Origin: RUG11462 sp045649405
GTDB taxonomy: Bacteria; Bacillota; Clostridia; Oscillospirales; Acutalibacteraceae
Length of the DNA stretch: 57,730 nt
Direction: 5' to 3'
Assembly (NCBI GenBank): GCA_045649405.1
Contig: JAZRPW010000033.1
Span: 1-57,730 of the forward strand
This document shows, one piece after another, positions 14,810-23,668 of this stretch (positions are counted from its first letter, which is position 1; each line of letters starts with the position of its first letter). The notes beneath the pieces are model-generated. The model was given only the letters and a program-made list of their open reading frames with translations. It searched no databases and was not told the DNA's origin. Made by a program: the position numbers and the translations under genes.

Positions 14810-17542
14810 ATGAAAATTGATACAACAAAAACAGTAAAGGGTTATAATCTTTTTGAATTAAAAGAAGAACCAATTAAAGAATTTCCTGCAATTTGTCGTG
14901 TTGCTGCGGCAGAAGGTGCAGTTCTTTTGAAAAACGAAAAAGACATTTTGCCACTCAAAAAAGGCGAAAAAATTTCAGTTTTCGGCAGAACACAGTTTGA
15001 TTATAATAAATCTGGCACGGGTTCTGGTGGTTTGGTTAATGTTTTGTATATTACAAACATCATTGACCCTCTTTTAAATTGCGGAGAGGTTGAAGTTAAC
15101 ACAGAATTGGTTGAAACATATAAAGAATGGTTAAAAGACAATCCATTTGATGTTGGACAAGGTTGGGCAAATGAGCCTTGGTGCCAAAAAGAAATGCCAA
15201 TTTCAAATGAATTAGCAGAAAAATGTGCATCTGTTTCTGACAAAGCGCTCGTTGTAATCGGCAGAACAGCCGGTGAAGATAGAGATAACTTTAACGGTGC
15301 TGGTTCTTATCAATTGAATGATGAAGAAAGACAAATGCTTAAAAGCGTTTGCGATAATTTTGATAAAGTTTGCGTTGTTTTAAACGTTGGCAATATCATT
15401 GATATGTCTTTTGTTGAAGAATTCGGTGTAGACTGCGTAATGTATGTTTGGCACGGTGGAATGGAAGGCGGTAACGCAGTTGCTGATTTGTTAACTGGTA
15501 AAGCAAATCCTTGCGGTAAACTTTCTGACACAATTGCAAAAAATATTAATGATTACCCATCAAATGACAACTTTGGCGACAGAGATGAAAACCTTTATGT
15601 TGAAGATATCTATGTTGGTTATAGATATTTTGAAACATTCTGCCCTGAAAAAGTGGCTTACCCATTTGGTTTTGGACTTTCTTACACAACATTTGACATC
15701 AAGTTTGAATCTGCAAAATATGCACATTCTGTTTACACATTAAAAGCAACCGTTACTAACACAGGTGATGTGGCAGGTAAAGAGGTTGTTCAATGTTACT
15801 ACAGTGCGCCACAAGGCAAACTTGGTAAACCAAAATATGAACTTTTGGCATATAAAAAGACTAAACTTTTAAATCCTGGCGAATCAGAAACCGTTGAAAT
15901 AGTTTTCAACGTTGAACAAATGGCATCATTTGATGACTCAGGCGCAACAGGTCACAAAAACACTTGGCTTTTAGAGTTGGGTGACTATGACATTTTTCTT
16001 GGCAACAGCATTAGAAACCTTGAAAAGGTTGAAACTTACGTTGCTTGTGAAAACTATGTAATCACTTTCAAACCACAAGAAGCACTTGCTCCTGAAAAAG
16101 TTTTTAAGAGAATTAAACCAGTATTAGAAAACGGCAAATTCACAGTTGCAACTGAAGATGTGCCAACAACACAAATTGACCTTGACAAAAGAATTGTTGA
16201 AAACAGAAAACCTGAAATTGAATACACAGGCGACAAAGGGTTCAAACTTTTAGATGTTGCTGACGGCAACTGCACAATGGAAGAGTTTGTTGCTCAACTT
16301 TCTGATTATGATATGAGATGTATGGTAAAAGGCGAGGGTATGAACTCACACAAAGTAACTGCTGGTACTGGTGGTGCTTTTGGTGGTGTTACTGATGCTT
16401 TGCTTGACTTTGGTATTCCAGTAGTTTGTGTTACTGACGGCCCTTCTGGTATTCGTCTTGACTCAGGAAACCGCGCAACTGCAATGCCAATTGGTACCTG
16501 CCTTGCTTGTACATTTAATGATGAGTTGGTTGAAGAAGTGCACGTTTACGAAGGTCTTGAACTTCGTGCTAATAAAGTTGATGCACTTTTAGGCCCTGGT
16601 CTTAACATTCATCGTCATCCATTAAACGGCAGAAACTTTGAATATTTCTCTGAAGACCCGGTCGTTTCTGGTAAAATGTCAGCGGCAATCTGTCGTGGTA
16701 TTGAAAAATCAGGTCCAACTGCAACAATCAAACACTTTGCTTGTAACAGCCAAGAAATCGGCCGTTCATCTGCAGACAGCGTTGTTTCTCAACGTGCGCT
16801 TAGAGAAATTTACTTAAAAGGTTTTGAAATCGCAGTAAAAGAAGGTGGCGCTAGAGCCATTATGACTTCTTACAACCCAGTTAACGGTTACTGGTCGGCA
16901 GGCAACTATGACCTTAACACAACCATTCTTCGTGATGAATGGAAGTATGAAGGTTTTGTAATGACTGACTGGTGGGCAAAAATGAACTGCAAAGGTGGCG
17001 AAGCTTATAACACAAACACAAAACAAATGGTAAGAGCGCAAAACGATGTGTTTATGGTTTGTAAATGTGCTGAAACTCAACCTGATAATATCAAAGAAGG
17101 TATTGAAGAAGGCTACATTTCAAGAAGTGATTTGCAAAGATGTTGTATAAATCTTCTTAACTATATTTTGAAATCACCTTGTTTTGAAAACTATGTGTTG
17201 GGCGGTTGTGTTAAACCAAAATACGCGTCAACTGATGATAGTATGATGTCAACATTGTATAACTTTGAAAAGATAGAAAACGGCAAAGAATATTCAGTTA
17301 TCATCAATGAACCAGGCGATTATATCTTCGTTTATGATTTGCATATAAACGCTGATGAATTAGCGCAATATTGGTGTTCGGTAACATTTGATGGCAAAAA
17401 GATAGATGAAATGTCAATGTGTGGAACAAACGGAAAATCTGTTCAATTAAAACAACCGGTAAAATTAGAAAGCGGTAGCTTTAAAATGGTTGTTGGCGCA
17501 GACCCTAAATATGTTATCGAAAAACTTGAAATTAAAAACTAA
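14810..17542 (+). CDS. GH3 beta-glucosidase-like enzyme with permuted domains
   Basis: A 910-residue glycoside hydrolase family 3 protein. The usual order is reversed. The GH3 C-terminal alpha/beta domain comes first (AEGAVLLKNEKDILPL near residue 35, with the GxGSGG pocket). A fibronectin-III-like domain follows (about 300-400). The catalytic TIM barrel comes last (about 490-780: TDGPSGIRL, GPGLNIHRHPLNGRNFEYFSEDP, KHFACN). The nucleophile is Asp720 in the MTDWW motif. Permuted GH3 enzymes are known from Ruminococcus. There is no signal peptide, so it probably cuts imported oligosaccharides in the cytoplasm. Substrate specificity cannot be read from sequence. It faces an AraC regulator. Confidence 0.93.
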   Translation: MKIDTTKTVKGYNLFELKEEPIKEFPAICRVAAAEGAVLLKNEKDILPLKKGEKISVFGRTQFDYNKSGTGSGGLVNVLYITNIIDPLLNCGEVEVNTELVETYKEWLKDNPFDVGQGWANEPWCQKEMPISNELAEKCASVSDKALVVIGRTAGEDRDNFNGAGSYQLNDEERQMLKSVCDNFDKVCVVLNVGNIIDMSFVEEFGVDCVMYVWHGGMEGGNAVADLLTGKANPCGKLSDTIAKNINDYPSNDNFGDRDENLYVEDIYVGYRYFETFCPEKVAYPFGFGLSYTTFDIKFESAKYAHSVYTLKATVTNTGDVAGKEVVQCYYSAPQGKLGKPKYELLAYKKTKLLNPGESETVEIVFNVEQMASFDDSGATGHKNTWLLELGDYDIFLGNSIRNLEKVETYVACENYVITFKPQEALAPEKVFKRIKPVLENGKFTVATEDVPTTQIDLDKRIVENRKPEIEYTGDKGFKLLDVADGNCTMEEFVAQLSDYDMRCMVKGEGMNSHKVTAGTGGAFGGVTDALLDFGIPVVCVTDGPSGIRLDSGNRATAMPIGTCLACTFNDELVEEVHVYEGLELRANKVDALLGPGLNIHRHPLNGRNFEYFSEDPVVSGKMSAAICRGIEKSGPTATIKHFACNSQEIGRSSADSVVSQRALREIYLKGFEIAVKEGGARAIMTSYNPVNGYWSAGNYDLNTTILRDEWKYEGFVMTDWWAKMNCKGGEAYNTNTKQMVRAQNDVFMVCKCAETQPDNIKEGIEEGYISRSDLQRCCINLLNYILKSPCFENYVLGGCVKPKYASTDDSMMSTLYNFEKIENGKEYSVIINEPGDYIFVYDLHINADELAQYWCSVTFDGKKIDEMSMCGTNGKSVQLKQPVKLESGSFKMVVGADPKYVIEKLEIKN

Positions 17543-17545
17543 ACT

Positions 17546-17579
17546 AAAAACAGACACCGATTAAGGTGTCTGTTTTTTT
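17546..17579. terminator. Bidirectional terminator between GH3 and AraC genes
   Basis: A 13-bp perfect stem (17546-17558 with 17565-17577) with a 6-nt loop, flanked by A and T runs on both sides, sits exactly between two convergent stop codons. Confidence 0.92.
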
Positions 17580-18465
17580 ATGCAAGTGGCCATCTTTGTT
17601 TATTTTTAACATCTTCAACTGGTGAAACGCCAAAAGCTTTTTTGTAAGCCCTGAAAAATGAAGAATAACTTTTATAACCAACAAGTTTAGCAACACTTGA
17701 AGGTAGATAATCTCTTTTAATTATCAGCGCTCTCGCTTCACGAAGTCGCAAATCGGCAATATGTTCTTTGAATGATTTATCAAATGCTTTTTTGCAAATT
17801 CTATGAACACTCGAAGGTGAAATTTTAAATTTTTCACAAATAGAATCAATGCTTAAATCTTCGGTATAATGTCTTTCAATATAATCCATTACTCTAACAG
17901 CAATATTAGGAATTTGTTTTTCATCTTCGCCGAAAATTCTATTATAAATGATATTTATTTCCGTAATAACCGTTAAAATCCTTGAATAAACAAACGGCTC
18001 GTTGTAATGTTGCAAAATTGAAGATTTTAATGAATTCATCAAAGGAATAATTATATTGTCTTGATGCATTTCTTTAGTGTAAACTCTTTTTTTAAGATCA
18101 TCTGCATAAAAAATTTTAGATAAAGCTTCTGATTTTTCAAAAGTGTTAATTAAAGAAGTATGGAGTTGAATGGAAACAAACTCTGTGTTTGGTTTGCTAT
18201 GAATATGATTAATCGGATAATCGGGTGAACAAACAAGTAAAGTTTTTTCCGGCAATTTTATGGTTTCGCCGCAATGATAAATGGTAAGTTCGCCTGAATA
18301 AATATAATAAAATCCAAAAAACGATGTTTTAAATCCATATGGGTCTGCTTTTAAAAAATCAATACTTGGCTTTGAAAAATCATTATTATCAGCTTTATCA
18401 TCTTCTATGTTGCATTCATAATAAATATTGCATTTATCAGTGTAAAAACCTGTTGTAAAACTCAT
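17578..18465 (-). CDS. AraC-family transcriptional regulator
   Basis: A 295-residue regulator with an N-terminal cupin-like sensing region (about 30-130, including a YIYSGELTIYHCGE strand pair) and two C-terminal helix-turn-helix motifs (about 195-290). The signature SSVAKLVGYKSYSSFFRAYKK is followed by GVSPVE. The start at 18465 is fixed by AAGGAG 9 bases upstream. It is divergent from a secreted-protein gene whose promoter carries a direct repeat spaced by 22 bp, the spacing expected for AraC proteins, and convergent with the GH3 gene. The likely signal is a sugar. Confidence 0.92.
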   Translation of the reverse strand: MSFTTGFYTDKCNIYYECNIEDDKADNNDFSKPSIDFLKADPYGFKTSFFGFYYIYSGELTIYHCGETIKLPEKTLLVCSPDYPINHIHSKPNTEFVSIQLHTSLINTFEKSEALSKIFYADDLKKRVYTKEMHQDNIIIPLMNSLKSSILQHYNEPFVYSRILTVITEINIIYNRIFGEDEKQIPNIAVRVMDYIERHYTEDLSIDSICEKFKISPSSVHRICKKAFDKSFKEHIADLRLREARALIIKRDYLPSSVAKLVGYKSYSSFFRAYKKAFGVSPVEDVKNKQRWPLA

Positions 18466-18485
18466 AAACCACACTCCTTGTTTAT

Positions 18486-18514
18486 ATAATAACACATTTT
18501 GACTAAAAACGCAA
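18486..18514 (-). promoter_or_regulatory. Promoter of the AraC-family gene
   Basis: On the minus strand TTGCGT (18509-18514) and TATTAT (18486-18491) are 17 bp apart, 20 bp before the chosen start codon. Confidence 0.65.
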
Positions 18515-18554
18515 ACAATTCTTGAAAGTTTTTGCAATCAAATATATGTTTTAC

Positions 18555-18662
18555 TGACAGAAAACTGCAAGTAAATAGACAGATTACGCAATTAACATTT
18601 CGTTTTGCATTATATATAATGTAATTACCTAAAAATATTTTTAAAAAAGGAGACAAGGCAAA
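18555..18662 (+). repeat. Duplicated promoter block, copy A
   Basis: This block is repeated at 20704-20810 with only about nine differences by eye. From left to right it holds two GACAGA direct repeats whose starts are 22 bp apart (18556 and 18578), a promoter and an AAGGAG ribosome site. The near identity of non-coding sequence upstream of two otherwise diverged genes shows a duplication with retained regulation. Confidence 0.88.
18592..18620 (+). promoter_or_regulatory. Promoter of secreted protein module A
   Basis: TTAACA (18592-18597) and a perfect TATAAT (18615-18620) are 17 bp apart. The -35 starts 8 bp after the second GACAGA repeat, a position suited to an activator contacting RNA polymerase. 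Confidence 0.8.
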
Positions 18663-20345
18663 ATGAAAAAATTACTCGCAATTATTCTTTCAGTTGTTAT
18701 GCTTTTTAGCGTAATGGCTACAGTGTATGTTTCAGGTAATGCAACCTATTCATACAACACAGTTCAAGATTTTAATGGTTTCGCTGAAAACGAAATCAAC
18801 AGGTCAGGCAGCTCATCAGGTGGCACAGTAAATGATAAAGGTGTAAAAACTATTATCAATAACGGTAGCATTTCAACAACTGCAAGTCTTGTTAGTAATG
18901 GTGAACTTATCACTTACGGTAAAGATGATACAACAGGTCTTAAAATGTGGGCAAATGCTGCTAATGCATACTTGCAAGCATATGTTCCTGTAACTGCTGA
19001 AATGAGAAGCGGTGCAGTTGGCTACAGAGTATGGGTTAAAAACAGAAGTATGACTGTTTCTGACATTCAATTGAGATTCTATGCTAAAAAAGATGGCAAA
19101 GAATATGTTTACAGAAAACCTGGTTACACAATGGCAAAAGGCGAAGAGGGTTATATTGAATTATTCTTCAATGATGCTGAAATTTCTAAATTCTCACAAA
19201 CACCAAGTGGTACTGCTATTCCTGACTTGTCAGTAGTTCCTGAAGTTTCGGAATACAATATGAGTGAACATTTAACCTATGTCGGATTATATCTTAAATC
19301 AGGCAGTTCAGGTGTAATTTCTGTTGATAACTTTGAAATCATTAGTTCTGATGCTCCTGTAGAAGAAGACACAACTGTTCCAACAGAGCCAGAAGAAGAA
19401 ACAACAACTACAACCACAACTACTACAACTGTTGCTCCTGAAACTCCATCAGAAGAAGTTGAAATTCTTAAAGGTGGCGAATGGGTTCAAGGTTTCTGGT
19501 CAAATGGTGTAGTTTCAACTGCAGATACAAACCATAAAAAACGTGCAGCTTACAATGTGCTTTTAAAAGTTAAACCAAACACTGTTTACACTTTTAAAAC
19601 AAAAACCAATAATTCATATGCTAACTCAATCAACGTTAAAGAGCATAATGCAAACAAAGAGCAAGTTGCAAACACAAACTTACAAACAAGTAGTTTAGGC
19701 GCTAACTTTACCAAAAAGTTTACAACAACTGCCAATACACACTATCTTGGTGTTACATTCTGGGGCATTTATGAAAACAATTTTTCTGACACTTATGCAC
19801 AAATTAAAGCATTGTTAGATGCTGGAAGTGTTTCGCTTTCAATTGTTGGTCCTGCAGTAGAGCCAGACACTCCTGTAGAACAAGATGGTTTAACAACAAC
19901 TCTTATCTCAACACAAGATTGTGCTTCAATCCGTCTTAACGAAGTAAACGGTATGAGATTCTATGCAACAGTTGATGCAGGTCTTGACCTTACAACAGTT
20001 GAAGAAATGGGTATCATTATCGCTCCAAACGATATCGTTGGCGATTACTTCACAATGGATGATGACCATATCAAAGTTGTTTATGATCATAAAACTCATG
20101 AATTATGGTCAGGCAACCAATTCGTTGGTTCTATCGTAAATGTTGCAGATCGCAACTTGGCAAGAGACTTTATTGCTCGTGCTTATGTTGTAATTGATGG
20201 CGTAACATATTATGCCGAAGATACAACAGTTCGTAATATCGCAGATATTGCTGATGCTTACATTGCAGATGCAAACGGCGGTTATACTGAATTAGATGAT
20301 GATACAAAAGCACTTGTTGAAAAATGGGCAGCTGCAAACGACTAA
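18663..20345 (+). CDS. Secreted Thr-linker protein of unknown function
   Basis: A 560-residue protein with a signal peptide (about 1-27), an N-terminal beta-rich domain (about 30-225) and an acidic Pro/Thr linker with ten consecutive Thr codons (about 243-260). Two domains follow that recur in the protein at 20811: one starting with WVQGFW (about 275-400, rich in aromatic and Asn residues, resembling a carbohydrate-binding module) and one with IRLNEVNGMRFYATVD (about 418-555). No catalytic motif is visible. It is followed 17 bases later by a 47-residue peptide gene. I do not recognise the family; a surface or polysaccharide-associated role is inference. Confidence 0.88.
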   Translation: MKKLLAIILSVVMLFSVMATVYVSGNATYSYNTVQDFNGFAENEINRSGSSSGGTVNDKGVKTIINNGSISTTASLVSNGELITYGKDDTTGLKMWANAANAYLQAYVPVTAEMRSGAVGYRVWVKNRSMTVSDIQLRFYAKKDGKEYVYRKPGYTMAKGEEGYIELFFNDAEISKFSQTPSGTAIPDLSVVPEVSEYNMSEHLTYVGLYLKSGSSGVISVDNFEIISSDAPVEEDTTVPTEPEEETTTTTTTTTTVAPETPSEEVEILKGGEWVQGFWSNGVVSTADTNHKKRAAYNVLLKVKPNTVYTFKTKTNNSYANSINVKEHNANKEQVANTNLQTSSLGANFTKKFTTTANTHYLGVTFWGIYENNFSDTYAQIKALLDAGSVSLSIVGPAVEPDTPVEQDGLTTTLISTQDCASIRLNEVNGMRFYATVDAGLDLTTVEEMGIIIAPNDIVGDYFTMDDDHIKVVYDHKTHELWSGNQFVGSIVNVADRNLARDFIARAYVVIDGVTYYAEDTTVRNIADIADAYIADANGGYTELDDDTKALVEKWAAAND

Positions 20346-20362
20346 TTAAGGAGGTAACAATA

Positions 20363-20506
20363 ATGAAATTTGAAACTATTAAAATCGAATTTGAAAAATA
20401 TGAATCTCTTGATATTATTGCTTCTTCTCCGTCAGTTGAAGAACCAACAGTTACTCCTACAGAGCCAACTACAAAATATGACCCTTATGAAAATGATAAA
20501 TGGTAA
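20363..20506 (+). CDS. 47-residue peptide, module A
   Basis: A small gene with a strong AAGGAGG ribosome site 9 bases upstream of ATG 20363. The product begins MKFETIKIEFEKYES, continues LDIIASS, has a Pro/Thr/Glu-rich middle and ends TTKYDPYENDKW. The peptide at 23669 has the same length, and its last 12 residues are identical. No signal peptide, no Cys. It lies between the secreted protein gene and a terminator, so it is in the same transcript. Function unknown; conservation of both ends argues that it is a real gene. Confidence 0.88.
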   Translation: MKFETIKIEFEKYESLDIIASSPSVEEPTVTPTEPTTKYDPYENDKW

Positions 20507-20540
20507 TTGCTAATATTTTTTTCATACAACTTTTCCTTAA

Positions 20541-20574
20541 CAAAGAGCCAACCTCATTTGAGGTTGGCTCTTTG
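20541..20574 (+). terminator. Terminator of module A
   Basis: A 16-bp perfect stem (20541-20556 with 20559-20574) with a tiny TT loop, followed by a weakly T-rich stretch. It lies 35 bases after the peptide stop. The gene-free interval 20507-20810 holds this terminator, a palindromic repeat (20625-20690) and promoter block B. Confidence 0.85.
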
Positions 20575-20624
20575 CTTTATTAAAAACAATCATATATTTC
20601 ACACGTAGAGGAGACTAAAAACGT

Positions 20625-20690
20625 GTCATGGTGAGCGTAGTCGAACCATCTTAAGATCCTTCGACTGCGTTTCACTCCGCTCAGGATGAC
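20625..20690. repeat. Imperfect palindromic intergenic repeat
   Basis: A 66-bp element bounded by GTCAT and ATGAC, with internal arms GCGTAGTCGAA and TTCGACTGCGT and the motif CCGCTCAGGATGAC. It is clearly more GC-rich than its surroundings and can fold into a long imperfect hairpin. Sequences of this look (CTTCGACT...CTCAGGATGAC) are familiar dispersed intergenic repeats in several bacterial genomes. Only one copy is in this window and no transposase is near. Confidence 0.75.
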
Positions 20691-20703
20691 GAAATAACCA
20701 AAT

Positions 20704-20810
20704 GACAGAAAACTGCAAGTAAATAGACAGATTGTGCAATTGACATTGTGTTTTGTATTATATATAATGTAATTACCTAAAAATATTTTTTAAAAAGGAG
20801 ACAAAACAAA
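20704..20810 (+). repeat. Duplicated promoter block, copy B
   Basis: The second copy of the block at 18555-18662. The GACAGA repeats start at 20705 and 20727, again 22 bp apart, followed by a promoter and AAGGAG. Differences from copy A cluster in the -35 and spacer region. Confidence 0.88.
20741..20769 (+). promoter_or_regulatory. Promoter of secreted M14 module B
   Basis: A perfect -35 TTGACA (20741-20746) and a perfect -10 TATAAT (20764-20769) with a 17-bp spacer. Copy A has TTAACA, so copy B should be the stronger basal promoter. Confidence 0.88.
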
Positions 20811-23654
20811 ATGAAAAAGACCCTCGCAATTATCATTTCAATTGTAATGATTGTTAGCTTAATGGCAACTGTTCAAGTTTCTGGTGCAACAGTTGAAGCA
20901 AGCGTGCTTAACATTACAAATGAAAATCTTTACACAACATTCAAAGTTAGAACAAACAGTTCTAAAAACGACAGCTTGAACGCTTCAAGAACAGAAGGCG
21001 TTTATGTTGAAGATGACGGTACAATTGTAATTGAAACCGCACCAAACACAAAAATCGGTAAAATTGACTTCAGATTTTTGAGAAACGCAATGAACAAAGA
21101 ATTGATTGAGTTGGCAGGCGGCAAAGTTTATGCTAAAGTAACTGTTGATAACGGTGCTCAAACATTTCTTTATTCAAGATTCCCATTCTCATCAACAACA
21201 AACACTTCTACAAGTTTGAGCAATAACGAAAAGGTAATTTCTGCTACTTTCAAACAAAGTGATATTGATACAATTGGTACTTATGCAACAAATGATATCA
21301 ATGAATCAACAGCAACAGACCAAACTGTATTGTTCCAATTCTACAGTTCATCTTATGCTACGTTCACTTGTCCAACAAAAATCACTCTTAAAGTGTATGT
21401 TCAAATTGATGAAGCGTTGTTACCAGAAGAAACAACTGTTCCAGTTGAACCTGAAGAACCTTCTGAAGAAGAAACAACTACAACAACTACCACAACTACT
21501 ACAACAACTACTACAACTACTACAACTACTACTACAACTACCACAACTACAACACAAGCACCTTCTTATGACGGCGAAACAGCAGTTAGAGAGCTTATCA
21601 CAAGTGATAGTTGGGTTCAAGGTTTCTGGACAACAACAGGTCTTATCACAACAGAAACAACAACTCACAGAAAACGTGCGGCTTACAATGAATATATGGA
21701 AGTGTTGCCAAACACAACTTATACAATCAAAGTTAAAATGAGCAAAACTTATGCTTTGAACTTTAAAGAGCTTGATGGCAACAAACAGTATTTGTCACTC
21801 AACACAAACAAAACAACTGGTGATTTGGGCGCAAACTTCACAACAACTTTGACAACAGGTCCAAACACAGCTTACCTTGTTGTTTCAACTTGGAACACAG
21901 GTGAAAACAATATGGCTGAAAGCACAAGCCAAACAATTATCAACAACTATCTTGATGATACATTCACACTTTCAATCGTAGGTGAAGTTCCTGTTGATGC
22001 TTTAGAAGTTCAAACAACAATGGAAAAAGGTGCTGCTCTTAGACTTGGTGAAGTAAACGGTCTTCGTTTCTACACAAAATTTGATATGAACAAAGTTGCA
22101 GCATTGCAAGAAAAAGGCGCAACTGTTGAAGCTGGTACACTTATCGCTCCAAAAGATGTTTTAGGTAGAGAAGAATTGACATTTGACCTTGATGAAGCTA
22201 TGTATATTGATGTAACATTTGACCTTTCAAATGGTTTGTACGAAGACAAATATGTTGTTGGTTCAATTGTTAACATTAAAGAATCAAATACTGCTTATTC
22301 AAAAGAATCTGGTAACATTTCAAGAGATTTTGTTGGCCGTGGTTATCTCAAAGTAACATTAGATGGCAGAACATATATTTCTTATGCTTCTTACATTGAC
22401 AACAAAGTTGCAAACAACTCACGTTCCCTTAAAAAGGTTGCAACTTTATTCAGAGCAGATGAAACACAAACTGATTTGTATGAAGCATTCAAAGAAAAAG
22501 TTGACCTTTGGGCAGATGCTATTTTAGGCGCAATTTCTGTAACAGATGCAATGGTTGGCGGTAATATTATCGTTCAAAACATTGAAGAAAATGCAGATGG
22601 TTCATATTTAGTAACTGTTAAAAATGATTTGAGAACAACAACTGAAGATTGGTTCTATTGGGCATTCAAAGTTGAAGGCGCTCAAGGTAAAAAAGTTACA
22701 TTCAAGTTCTCTCAAGGTAACAGAGTAGGTCCTTATGGCGCTGCTGTATCAAAAGACCTTGAAACTTGGGATTGGACTAATACAAGAGATGGCGAAGGCT
22801 TTACTTATACATTCGGCGAGAATGATACAACAGTTTATTTCGCTCATAATATGCTTTATCATCCTGAAAGATTTTATGATGTTGCAGATGAATTAGGTTT
22901 AACTGTTCAAACTCTTTGCACATCAGAGGGTGGTAATGCAGTACCTTATGTTAAATTTGGTAATGGCGATAAAGGCATCGTTTTAACTGCTCGTCATCAC
23001 GCTTGCGAATCATCAGGTAGTTATGTATTAGAAGGTGTTTTAAAAGAACTTGCAACTTCTGATTACATTATGGAAAATTACACAGTAATGGCAGTGCCAT
23101 TTATGGATATTGATGGTGTGCTTGCAGGTGACCAAGGTAAAGGCCGTTCTCCTCATGACCATAATAGAGACTATGTTGGCGAATTAGGTGAAACAGATAA
23201 ATCAATCTATGCATCAGTTAGAGCGGTTCGTTCTTATCTTGAAGACCCTGCAAACAATGTTGTTCAAGCTTATGATTCACACTCACCTTGGCATACAGGC
23301 GGAGATAATGATTCAATCTTTGTTTATAAAAAGTTTGCTCCAGGTACACAAAGAGCAGACAATCTTGAAACATTGTTAACAGCATTTAAAAATAATATCG
23401 ATTCAAGTTGCTTGCCATATACAGGTGCTAATAACCAAGAATATGGCGTTGCTGGTAACACAGGTACAGATGGTACTGAAAGCAGAGCTTTCTCAAGCTA
23501 TATGGGTAAAATTTCTACATTACAATGTGGTACAACATTTGAAACTGCTTTCTTTAAATCAAATGGTGTTAAATTCACACAAGCGAATGCAGTTAACGCT
23601 GGTAAAGCTCTCGGTAGAGCAATTATTGAGATTTCTCAAACAATCATTAAATAA
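20811..23654 (+). CDS. Secreted multidomain M14 zinc carboxypeptidase-like protein
   Basis: A 947-residue protein with a signal peptide (about 1-26), an N-terminal beta domain, a linker of 27 Thr (222-248), a WVQGFW domain (about 262-393) and an LRLGEVNGLRFYTKFD domain (about 405-545), both shared with the protein at 18663. The C-terminal part resembles cytosolic carboxypeptidases of M14: a beta-sandwich (about 580-690, WFYWAFKVEGAQGKKVTFKF), then the peptidase domain (about 715-947). The zinc motif is HHACESSG, the third His is probably in YDSHSPW, and a candidate catalytic Glu is in TTFETAFF. The substrate could be peptide crosslinks or glycoprotein tails; unknown. It is followed 14 bases later by a 47-residue peptide. 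Confidence 0.88.
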   Translation: MKKTLAIIISIVMIVSLMATVQVSGATVEASVLNITNENLYTTFKVRTNSSKNDSLNASRTEGVYVEDDGTIVIETAPNTKIGKIDFRFLRNAMNKELIELAGGKVYAKVTVDNGAQTFLYSRFPFSSTTNTSTSLSNNEKVISATFKQSDIDTIGTYATNDINESTATDQTVLFQFYSSSYATFTCPTKITLKVYVQIDEALLPEETTVPVEPEEPSEEETTTTTTTTTTTTTTTTTTTTTTTTTTTQAPSYDGETAVRELITSDSWVQGFWTTTGLITTETTTHRKRAAYNEYMEVLPNTTYTIKVKMSKTYALNFKELDGNKQYLSLNTNKTTGDLGANFTTTLTTGPNTAYLVVSTWNTGENNMAESTSQTIINNYLDDTFTLSIVGEVPVDALEVQTTMEKGAALRLGEVNGLRFYTKFDMNKVAALQEKGATVEAGTLIAPKDVLGREELTFDLDEAMYIDVTFDLSNGLYEDKYVVGSIVNIKESNTAYSKESGNISRDFVGRGYLKVTLDGRTYISYASYIDNKVANNSRSLKKVATLFRADETQTDLYEAFKEKVDLWADAILGAISVTDAMVGGNIIVQNIEENADGSYLVTVKNDLRTTTEDWFYWAFKVEGAQGKKVTFKFSQGNRVGPYGAAVSKDLETWDWTNTRDGEGFTYTFGENDTTVYFAHNMLYHPERFYDVADELGLTVQTLCTSEGGNAVPYVKFGNGDKGIVLTARHHACESSGSYVLEGVLKELATSDYIMENYTVMAVPFMDIDGVLAGDQGKGRSPHDHNRDYVGELGETDKSIYASVRAVRSYLEDPANNVVQAYDSHSPWHTGGDNDSIFVYKKFAPGTQRADNLETLLTAFKNNIDSSCLPYTGANNQEYGVAGNTGTDGTESRAFSSYMGKISTLQCGTTFETAFFKSNGVKFTQANAVNAGKALGRAIIEISQTIIK
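21474..21554 (+). repeat. ACA/ACT/ACC triplet tract encoding 27 Thr
   Basis: 27 consecutive threonine codons using only ACA, ACT and ACC. The tract encodes the linker of the secreted M14 protein. Because the unit is a codon, slippage would change linker length without a frameshift. The counterpart in module A has ten Thr codons. Confidence 0.95.
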
Positions 23655-23668
23655 GGGGGTAAATTGAA

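Noticed and set aside
20363..20506. The 47-residue peptides as precursors of a modified peptide (RiPP)
   Set aside because: No modification enzyme, protease or exporter gene is adjacent, and there is no Cys/Ser-rich core. Radical SAM YgiQ at 48111 is distant and of another type.
20625..20690. Insertion sequence remnant
   Set aside because: No transposase fragment or target duplication is visible; a non-coding palindromic repeat is the simpler reading.
21474..21554. Regular short repeats that could suggest a CRISPR array or tandem satellite
   Set aside because: The repeat is a run of Thr codons in frame within a secreted protein; there are no spacers.
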